A stretch of DNA of 53,566 nt from DATLTV01 sp035533375 (GTDB lineage: Bacteria > Patescibacteriota > Minisyncoccia > UBA6257 > 2-01-FULL-56-20). A program made the position numbers and the translations under genes. The DNA is taken from contig DATLTV010000013.1 of the NCBI GenBank assembly GCA_035533375.1, positions 1 to 53,566 of the forward strand. Reading direction: 5' to 3'. The notes under the pieces are model-generated. The model did no database searches, was not told the origin of the DNA, and worked only from the letters and a program-made list of their open reading frames with translations. Positions 1 through 5,255 of the stretch are shown one piece after another (the stretch's first letter is position 1; each line of letters opens with the position of its first letter).

Positions 1-565
1 TCGTCTTCTCTATATTTGCGCGCCGTAGCAGTTCCTGCTGTAAACGCTCGGCGAGATTTTTGTCGAGCGCGGGAAGTATCCCTTCGGACTCGTCGTTTTC
101 CTCGCCCTTGTCCTCGCGGCCGGCCGTGAGGATCACGAGCTTCGAGAGCCCCCACAGCTGGTAAGCTAGGCTGCGCTCGATCGTCGCGTCCTGAATCTGC
201 CGGAACGGGATCGCTATTTCTTCTTTACTCAAAACGCCCCGCTTGATCTTCAGCGCATCCTCGCCGAGCAGGAATCGGTAGTTCTTATAAACAAGCCAGC
301 CGACAAGCAGAGCGATGAGGAAAGCCACGATGAAAACAAGGAAGCAGGCAAGAGCCGCGTATTCGGCAGCGCCCGTGAGATTGAGGGAAACGGAACCGAA
401 CGCGACGCTTTGAGCGGGCAGGCCGACATAGAGAAGCCCGAGGAAAAGGAGCGACAGGAAAAACGCTCCCGCCGCGACCCGCGCGCGGTTCGCGATGAAA
501 AGCCAGAGCGTGCGCTTGCCGAGATATTCGTATTGCGGCTCGGCGACCGGGGTTTCGCTGGGCAT
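1..565 (-). CDS. Bacterial PH-domain (YdbS/YdbT-like) membrane protein, C-terminus cut by window edge
   Basis: The reading frame is open from an ATG at 565 to the window edge, so the protein is partial at its C-terminus. The N-terminus is hydrophilic and is followed by two hydrophobic segments (about residues 30-50 and 68-93). A segment beginning NYRFLLGEDALKIKRGVLS then runs into IPFRQIQD. This order of two TM helices followed by a bPH2 domain is typical of the YdbS/YdbT family, whose function is poorly defined (envelope-associated). The start is supported by an extended -10 box (TGCTATACT) ending 7 nt before the ATG, with no Shine-Dalgarno sequence, so a leaderless mRNA is predicted. The gene is divergent from infC. 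The family call is good; the role is unknown. Confidence 0.75.
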   Translation of the reverse strand, partial: MPSETPVAEPQYEYLGKRTLWLFIANRARVAAGAFFLSLLFLGLLYVGLPAQSVAFGSVSLNLTGAAEYAALACFLVFIVAFLIALLVGWLVYKNYRFLLGEDALKIKRGVLSKEEIAIPFRQIQDATIERSLAYQLWGLSKLVILTAGREDKGEENDESEGILPALDKNLAERLQQELLRRANIEKT

Positions 566-572
566 ATATAAA

Positions 573-581
573 AGTATAGCA
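573..581 (-). promoter_or_regulatory. Extended -10 box for a leaderless start
   Basis: On the minus strand TGCTATACT lies 7 nt upstream of the ATG at 565. This places the predicted transcription start at or next to the start codon. It belongs to the window-wide leaderless pattern. Confidence 0.5.
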
Positions 582-713
582 TGGTCATCGGGGCGTCTTA
601 TTACCACATTGTTTCTGCTTTGTTTCCGCTTTATCTCGATACGCCGAAATAGGCACGACAGATAAATATTGAGATAGCGCGGCGATAAGGCAGCCCGGAC
701 AATCATCATCGCT

Positions 714-741
714 TTGACACCGCGCATAAAACGGCTATAAT
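714..741 (+). promoter_or_regulatory. Consensus sigma70 promoter of the infC-rpmI-rplT operon
   Basis: TTGACA at 714-719 and TATAAT at 736-741 are both perfect consensus hexamers, separated by 16 nt. Transcription is expected to start near 748. That leaves a leader of roughly 35 nt before the proposed infC start and excludes any upstream start codon. Confidence 0.8.
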
Positions 742-782
742 GAAAAGGCTTTCGTAAATCAGGAAACCAGGCATCCACTTCC

Positions 783-1289
783 ATAGTCAGACCAAAGATT
801 AACAGCCAAATAACCGCCCCGGAGCTCAGGGTGATCGACGAGACCGGGAAAAACATCGGCGTTTTGAAGCGCGAGGAGGCGCTTGCGCTCGCGAAGCCCG
901 ACATTGGCCTCGACCTCATCGAGATCTCGGCTGCGGCGAAACCGCCGGTCGCGAAGCTCATGAGCTACGACAAGTACCGCTACGAGGCCGCGAAGCAGGC
1001 GAAAAAAGAGCGGGCGGCGCGGAAAGGCGGTGAATTGAAGCACGTGCAGATCAGCGCGCGCGCGGCGATGAACGATTTACAGATCAAACTGAAGCAACTC
1101 GAGAAGTTTTTGGCCGAGGGAAACACCGTCGAGATCCAGATGCGCCTCCGCGGCCGTGAAAAATACAACCGGGACTGGGCGCGCCAAAAACTTGCGGAAT
1201 TCCTGAAAATGATTACAGTAGAGTACAAAGCCCTGAACGAACCCCGCTTCGGCGGCCAGGGGATGAATATGCAGATTGCCAAAAAATAG
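783..1289 (+). CDS. infC: Translation initiation factor IF-3
   Basis: IF-3 binds the 30S subunit and controls start-codon and initiator-tRNA selection. The N-terminal domain signature RPKINSQITAPELRVIDE runs into NIGVLKREEALALA. The C-terminal domain contains VQISARAAMNDLQIK and the stretch VEIQMRLRGRE, and the protein ends AKK. The first canonical start in frame is GTG at 831, but it would delete the conserved KINSQITAPELR region. Between the promoter and 831 there is no ATG, GTG or TTG in frame. I chose ATA at 783, which follows an AGG-rich stretch at 761-771; ATT at 798 is the alternative. Rare AUU-type starts are a known autoregulatory feature of infC in enterobacteria. The stop codon TAG is the start of a TAGCTC repeat unit. 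The family call is certain; the exact start is inferred. Confidence 0.9.
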   Translation: MVRPKINSQITAPELRVIDETGKNIGVLKREEALALAKPDIGLDLIEISAAAKPPVAKLMSYDKYRYEAAKQAKKERAARKGGELKHVQISARAAMNDLQIKLKQLEKFLAEGNTVEIQMRLRGREKYNRDWARQKLAEFLKMITVEYKALNEPRFGGQGMNMQIAKK

Positions 1290-1295
1290 CTCCAT

Positions 1296-1402
1296 AGCTC
1301 GTAAGCACCGAATCGCATTGCAATGGCGATTCGCCTGCTAAGCTCGTAAGCCACTCGAAAACGGATTGGCTTACGAGCTTACGAGCTTACGAGCTTACGA
1401 GC
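1296..1402. repeat. Composite AGCTCGTAAG decamer array with hairpin
   Basis: Two AGCTCGTAAG units flank a hairpin (GAATCGC, loop, GCGATTC near 1310-1333). About four tandem inverted units (GCTTACGA..) follow at 1369-1402. The block begins at the infC stop codon and ends just before the rpmI ATG. The same architecture recurs at 35.6, 49.5, 51.2, 51.6 and 52.1 kb. Confidence 0.75.
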
Positions 1403-1406
1403 CTTT

Positions 1407-1574
1407 ATGAACAAAGCCGCATCCAAACGAATCAGAATCACGAAAAATGGAAAGATCGTCCGCCGCTCAATGGCGGTGAATCATTTCCGCACCCGCACGT
1501 CACAGAAAAACATCCGCGGCAAAAGCAAAACGCGGTCACTTGATTATCCGATAAAAAAAATACTAAATTACTAG
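1407..1574 (+). CDS. rpmI: 50S ribosomal protein bL35
   Basis: This 55-residue, strongly basic protein begins MNKAASKRIRITKNGKIVRR, the L35 N-terminal pattern (AxKRxxxTxxGKIxRR). It sits in the conserved infC-rpmI-rplT order. bL35 is a small component of the large subunit. The decamer repeat array separates it from infC, and no clear Shine-Dalgarno sequence precedes the ATG. The C-terminal end (DYPIKKILNY) differs from the usual Arg/Lys-rich tail. Confidence 0.93.
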   Translation: MNKAASKRIRITKNGKIVRRSMAVNHFRTRTSQKNIRGKSKTRSLDYPIKKILNY

Positions 1575-1646
1575 ATGCGGATTAGCGCGGACACAGCCAT
1601 AGAAGCGAATAAACGCAGATCTGCGCACATCAGCTTCTAAAATCAT

Positions 1647-1991
1647 ATGCCCAGAGTCAAACGAGGCGTACACGCCCACAAACATCGCGAAAAGCTCCTG
1701 AAATACACGAAAGGCTTCCGCTGGAGCAGGAAGTCGAAGGAGCGCGCCGCAAAAGAAGCGCTCCTCCACGCCTGGACGCACGCTTTCGCCGGGCGCAAAA
1801 ACAAGAAGCGCGTTTTCCGCCAGCTGTGGAACGTGAAGATCAACGCGGCGGTCCGCGCGGAAGGAATGAACTACAGCAGGTTTATTGCGGCGCTCAAGAA
1901 GAAAGGCGTGAAGCTCGACCGCAAGGTACTCGCCGAGATCGCGGAAAATCATCCTGCCGCATTCAAGAAAGTGGTTTCTTTTGTGAAATAG
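1647..1991 (+). CDS. rplT: 50S ribosomal protein bL20
   Basis: The 114-residue protein has the L20 signature MPRVKRGVHAHKHREKLLK, then FRQLWNVKINAAVRAEGMNY and SRFIAALKKKGVKLDRKVLAE. bL20 binds 23S rRNA early in 50S assembly and often represses its own operon. It is the third gene of the infC-rpmI-rplT cluster. The length is normal for the family, and an intrinsic terminator follows at 2044. Confidence 0.97.
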   Translation: MPRVKRGVHAHKHREKLLKYTKGFRWSRKSKERAAKEALLHAWTHAFAGRKNKKRVFRQLWNVKINAAVRAEGMNYSRFIAALKKKGVKLDRKVLAEIAENHPAAFKKVVSFVK

Positions 1992-2009
1992 GTTTTTCAC
2001 AAAAGAAAC

Positions 2010-2034
2010 CATCCTGACGAAAGTCAGGATCCAG
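2010..2034. repeat. REP-like hairpin copy
   Basis: CATCCTGAC, a short loop and GTCAGGATCCAG form a hairpin of the CGTCAT/GGATCC type scattered through the window. Confidence 0.5.
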
Positions 2035-2043
2035 TGAAGTAAT

Positions 2044-2075
2044 AAAAAATGGCTCCTCCGCGAGCCATTTTTTAT
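2044..2075 (+). terminator. Intrinsic terminator of the rplT operon
   Basis: AAAAAATGGCTC, a 6-nt loop and GAGCCATTTTTT form a perfect stem followed by a U-rich tract, shortly after the rplT stop. Confidence 0.85.
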
Positions 2076-2078
2076 TCT

Positions 2079-2157
2079 CCCCGCGTCCGCCGGAGTCGGA
2101 TCCTCCCCGGGCGGACACGCGGGGATCCAGATTCATCGTGAATTCCGCGAATGACGA
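2079..2157. repeat. REP-like CCGCGTCCGCC/GGATCC repeat
   Basis: An imperfect inverted repeat rich in GTCCGCC, GGATCC and GCGGACAC, with an ATGACGA end. It abuts the 3' end of the Nudix gene and resembles copies at 8.6, 30.7, 33.8 and 49.4 kb. Confidence 0.55.
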
Positions 2158-2655
2158 TTACCGCCGCGGATGCGGACGACTCCGCGCCTGGAGGAAGTCC
2201 TGCGCCTGCTTCAATACTTTCTTCGTATCGCCGTATTTTTTGCCAATCACGTTCATCGCATCGTGATACGTGAACCAGCCGAAACCGGAGTGCTCGCGCG
2301 GATCGATCCTGATGTCCGCCTTATGGGTCTCAGCGAGGAATAAAATCACCGTATCGTAAATACCCTGGTTCCCTATTTTGAAATAGAACCGTTCATAAGC
2401 GCGGAAGTTCGGCATGATACGCAATTCTATTTTTTTGATGCCGGTCTCCTCCTCGAGTTCGCGCAGTGCCACATCGATCGTGCTCTCTCCCGGCTCGAAG
2501 TGTCCCTTGGGAAAGTTCCAATAATTGCCGCGGCGATAGAGCAACAGGAATTTAATCCCGTCACTCGTTTTCCGATACACTACAAAACCGGCAACCACTT
2601 GTTTTTTTGTAGGAGGTTTCTCGTGAGGAGGTTCGGATTGCCGCGGCGGGGTCAT
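2158..2655 (-). CDS. Nudix hydrolase, Ap4A/diadenosine-polyphosphatase-like
   Basis: The complete Nudix box lies at residues 51-73 (GHFEPGE, seven residues, then REL.EE.TGI), supplying the metal-binding glutamates. It is followed by a short beta-rich C-terminus. Nudix enzymes cleave nucleoside diphosphates linked to other moieties. The YRRGNYWNFPKG lead-in resembles the Ap4A hydrolase branch, but the substrate is not determined. The first ~16 residues are Pro/charge-rich and probably disordered. The ATG at 2655 is preceded at 6 nt by TGATATAAT and has no Shine-Dalgarno site, so the mRNA is probably leaderless. Confidence 0.9.
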   Translation of the reverse strand: MTPPRQSEPPHEKPPTKKQVVAGFVVYRKTSDGIKFLLLYRRGNYWNFPKGHFEPGESTIDVALRELEEETGIKKIELRIMPNFRAYERFYFKIGNQGIYDTVILFLAETHKADIRIDPREHSGFGWFTYHDAMNVIGKKYGDTKKVLKQAQDFLQARSRPHPRR

Positions 2656-2661
2656 GAAGAT

Positions 2662-2670
2662 ATTATATCA
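2662..2670 (-). promoter_or_regulatory. Extended -10 box for a leaderless Nudix mRNA
   Basis: TGATATAAT on the minus strand: a perfect -10 hexamer plus the TGN extension, ending exactly 6 nt before the ATG at 2655. Confidence 0.6.
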
Positions 2671-2697
2671 CGGTTTTTTTATATCGTCATCTTCTAG

Positions 2698-2732
2698 CAT
2701 TGTCGCCCCGGCGAAGGCCGGGGTCGGGATGA
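2698..2732. repeat. REP-like CCCCGGCGAAGGCCGGGG repeat
   Basis: A GC-rich hairpin (CCCCGGC, GAAG, GCCGGGG) ending in GGGATGAC, matching the REP-like family. It sits between the convergent-side ends of polX and the Nudix promoter region. Confidence 0.5.
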
Positions 2733-2768
2733 CTAAATTCCTCAATTGTTTTTGAGGAATTTAGTCAT
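2729..2768. repeat. Long perfect hairpin across the polX 3' end
   Basis: ATGACTAAATTCCTCA and its perfect complement TGAGGAATTTAGTCAT are separated by 8 nt. One arm encodes the last PolX residues and the other starts at its TGA stop. The mRNA would end in a 16-bp stem. There is no U-tract on the polX side, so it may act as an RNA 3'-end barrier rather than a classical terminator. Confidence 0.6.
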
Positions 2769-4469
2769 TTTTTCCACGGGCCAGGCGTTCACAATATCCT
2801 TTTTTCCGGCCCAGCCGCGCCTGGCTTGCGCAATGCCGTACTCGAGATTTGCAAAGTGGGCGGAGGAGTGGGCGTCCGAATCAATCGAAAGCTTCACGCC
2901 GCGGTCGACGCACTTGCGGATGTATTCGTCTTTCAGATCGGATCGCTCCGGAAACGAATTGATCTCCAGCACCGTTCCGGTTTTTTTTGCCATCGTAATC
3001 ACTTCGTCCATATCGAGGTCGATAGGCTCGCGGCGATTGATGATGCGGCTCGTGGGATGGAAAAGGATGTCCGCATGCGGGTTCGAGATTGCGCGGATCA
3101 CGCGTGCGGTCTGTTCCGCGCGTGGCAGATTGAAGTGTGAATGGACCGAGACGCCCACGACATCGAGCTTCGAGAGGATTGAATCGGGCAAATCGAGCGT
3201 GCCATCCTTTAAAATATCGCATTCGCTTCCCTTTAATATCTTTATTTTGTTTCCAAGCTTTTTTTGCACGCGGTCGATCTCCTTCCATTGCAGGACAATG
3301 CGCTTTTCGTCGAGCCCGTGTGTCATCGCCAAACGCTTTGTGTGGTCCGTGATTACGATATATTCGAGGCCTGCCTTCGCCGCGGCAAGCGCCATGGCCT
3401 CGATCGGCTCCGTGCCGTCCGTCCAGTCGGTCTGTGTCTGCAGGTCGCCCATGAGCGCGCCGTACTCGATAAGCTTCGGCAGGGCATGCTTTCGCGCCGC
3501 TTCAAGCTCGCCCGTGTTCTCGCGGAGTTCCGGTTCGATGTAATCCATTCCGAACGCTTTATATAATTCTTCTTCGTTTTTTCCCGCGAGCCGCTTCGCA
3601 CCGCGGAAAAGCCCGTATTCATTCAGTTTCCACCCCTTCGCGACGGAAATTTTCCGCAATGCCACGTTATGATCCTTCGATCCGGTGAAATAGTTGAGTG
3701 CCGCACCGTAGGATTCCGCAGGCACGACGCGCAAGTCCACATTCAAGCCGGACCTGAGTTTTACGGACGACTTCGTATCGCCATGAGCAATGACCGCGGC
3801 GACCTCGGGCATGGAAACGAATTTCTCCATGATCGCTTTTGAATTTTTAGCGACCGCGAGAATGTCCGCATCGCCGATTGTCTCTTTCTTGCGCCGCGCG
3901 GAACCGGCGATCACGACCTTCTCTGCGCCCGGCACTTCTTCAAGTCGCGCCTGTACCCTGCGGATCTGCGGCATCGCGTAGCCCAAAATGAACCGCCGGT
4001 TGCCGTTCGCAAAGGTCAGCGATTTCGCGATCTTCTCCTCGCTTTTCTTGCCAAAACCGGCAAGCTTCGCGATATGCCCGGCCTTCACCGCTCTCTCAAG
4101 CGTCGCGCGATCTTTAACGCCGAGTTCTTTATAGAGCCGCTTGATTGTTTTCGGGCCCACGCCTTCGATGCCCGCGAAATCGGCGAGCTTCACCGGCACC
4201 TGTCTTTTGAGCGTTTCGTGGTCCTTGATCCTGCCGGTCTTCAAAAATTCCTCGATGCGCTCCGCGATGCCCTTGCCCACGCCCGGAATTTCCTCGAGCG
4301 CCTTCAAACCGCCTTTTTTATAGAGGGCGGAAACTTCTTCCTCGAGTCCTTCGATTGTCTGCGCCACTTTTTCGAACGCGCGCGGCTTGAACGGCACGTC
4401 CTGCATTTCGAGATAGGTCGCGATCTCGCGGAGAATCTCGGCGATGTCCTGGTTCGAAGCGTCGTGCAT
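2742..4469 (-). CDS. polX: DNA polymerase/3'-5' exonuclease PolX
   Basis: A family-X gap-filling polymerase for base-excision repair. At 575 residues it has the usual PolX length. N-terminal HhH lyase/fingers region is at 1-160 (GVGKGIAERIEE, GVGPKTIKRL). The polymerase active site shows GSARR (about 189-193), metal-binding DAD (about 200-202) and a third aspartate in NVDLRV. The C-terminal PHP domain keeps TDH, the GSECDI segment, VHSHF, FHPTSR and SDAHS. Its first motif reads DLQTQTDWTDG, where most PHP enzymes have H-x-H. ATG at 4469 was chosen over 4487 because MHDASNQDIAEIL matches the usual N-terminus and TATACT lies 6 nt upstream. Confidence 0.95.
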   Translation of the reverse strand: MHDASNQDIAEILREIATYLEMQDVPFKPRAFEKVAQTIEGLEEEVSALYKKGGLKALEEIPGVGKGIAERIEEFLKTGRIKDHETLKRQVPVKLADFAGIEGVGPKTIKRLYKELGVKDRATLERAVKAGHIAKLAGFGKKSEEKIAKSLTFANGNRRFILGYAMPQIRRVQARLEEVPGAEKVVIAGSARRKKETIGDADILAVAKNSKAIMEKFVSMPEVAAVIAHGDTKSSVKLRSGLNVDLRVVPAESYGAALNYFTGSKDHNVALRKISVAKGWKLNEYGLFRGAKRLAGKNEEELYKAFGMDYIEPELRENTGELEAARKHALPKLIEYGALMGDLQTQTDWTDGTEPIEAMALAAAKAGLEYIVITDHTKRLAMTHGLDEKRIVLQWKEIDRVQKKLGNKIKILKGSECDILKDGTLDLPDSILSKLDVVGVSVHSHFNLPRAEQTARVIRAISNPHADILFHPTSRIINRREPIDLDMDEVITMAKKTGTVLEINSFPERSDLKDEYIRKCVDRGVKLSIDSDAHSSAHFANLEYGIAQARRGWAGKKDIVNAWPVEKMTKFLKNN

Positions 4470-4475
4470 GAATTC

Positions 4476-4481
4476 AGTATA
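4476..4481 (-). promoter_or_regulatory. -10 box for leaderless polX mRNA
   Basis: TATACT on the minus strand ends 6 nt before ATG 4469. It is part of the same TATACTGAAnnnATG arrangement seen before smpB. Confidence 0.5.
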
Positions 4482-4497
4482 ACGCATCCTTCTTTGA

Positions 4498-4550
4498 TTG
4501 ACATGAAAATAACGTGGCGTTAGGATATGCCCAGCAGTTGATCAATCAAC
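4498..4550 (+). promoter_or_regulatory. Promoter with downstream operator-like palindrome
   Basis: TTGACA (4498-4503), a 17-nt spacer and TAGGAT (4521-4526) form a good promoter for the ASCH-like gene, starting near 4533. Directly downstream, the palindrome GTTGATCAATCAAC (4537-4550) lies in the 5' leader, where a repressor could bind. GGAG at 4554-4557 serves as the Shine-Dalgarno site. Confidence 0.6.
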
Positions 4551-4562
4551 AACGGAGACACT

Positions 4563-5195
4563 ATGGCAAGCAATACGATTTCCTCGGATAAGTCAGTAGC
4601 GAAAGGCCACGCACAACGAGCCAATCTTGCATGCGTCGGAAAGTCTACAGCGACACTCCCGGTACTTCCGAATGTCTTCCCTTACAACGAAATGCTTTTC
4701 CGGAATATCCTTGTGCTCGAGAATGGCGAACACGGCTTGTGCGGCGTGAAATCGCGCTCCTGGAACTACCACTACCGCGGGCCGATCTTGCTCTACACTT
4801 CAAAGAGCAGGATGCATTTCTGGCCTGCCGATCGATACGACATCGAGCTCGAAAAGGGCATGCTCGGCGCAATCGTGGGTATTGGCGACCTCGTGGATGT
4901 CCGCGAATTCACGCGGGCGGAAAACGTCAAAATGGAGTCGATGTTCAACAAAATCGAACTCAGCCAGGATGAACTCCGCCGATTTGCCCGCGTTGGTTGC
5001 ATCGGGGGCAAAAAGCGTTCGCTTGTCGACATCACCCCTTACTACCTTGGCTTCTTCTTCAAGAACCTGCGCCGGTTCGGTTCGCCGATCCCCTTCAATT
5101 TCCGGCGCGGTTCCATCCGACTCGACCAAGCGCCCATCTCGCTCGTTGTGGATGCGCTCCGCAAAATCCGCTTCGATCTCAAACTCGCCGCTTAA
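4563..5195 (+). CDS. Probable ASCH/PUA-like domain protein
   Basis: The 210-residue protein contains GVKSRSWNYHYRGPILLYTS and, after a gap, GAIVGIGDLVDV. These match the ASCH pattern (SW.T.YRGP.LIHAS ... GAIVG...LVDV), a PUA-like RNA-binding fold. The final third includes YYLGFFFKNLRRF and a strand-like RRGSIRL, consistent with closure of the same barrel. The first 40 residues look unstructured. It is monocistronic, with its own promoter, an operator-like palindrome, an SD (GGAG) and a terminator. Specific substrate and role are unknown; ASCH proteins are proposed to bind or process RNA or modified nucleosides. Confidence 0.7.
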   Translation: MASNTISSDKSVAKGHAQRANLACVGKSTATLPVLPNVFPYNEMLFRNILVLENGEHGLCGVKSRSWNYHYRGPILLYTSKSRMHFWPADRYDIELEKGMLGAIVGIGDLVDVREFTRAENVKMESMFNKIELSQDELRRFARVGCIGGKKRSLVDITPYYLGFFFKNLRRFGSPIPFNFRRGSIRLDQAPISLVVDALRKIRFDLKLAA

Positions 5196-5202
5196 AAACG
5201 GC

Positions 5203-5230
5203 AAAGCGTACTATATAGTACGCTTTTTTA
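5203..5230 (+). terminator. Intrinsic terminator after the ASCH-like gene
   Basis: The perfect palindrome AGCGTACTATATAGTACGCT is followed by TTTTTTA. An A-run on the other side means it could also serve the convergent Clp-like gene. Confidence 0.8.
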
Positions 5231-5255
5231 TTTGATTGCCTCGCCGCAGCGGGCT

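Noticed and set aside
1369..1402. CRISPR array from tandem decamers
   Set aside because: Units are ~9-10 nt in direct contact with no spacers; no cas genes in the window.
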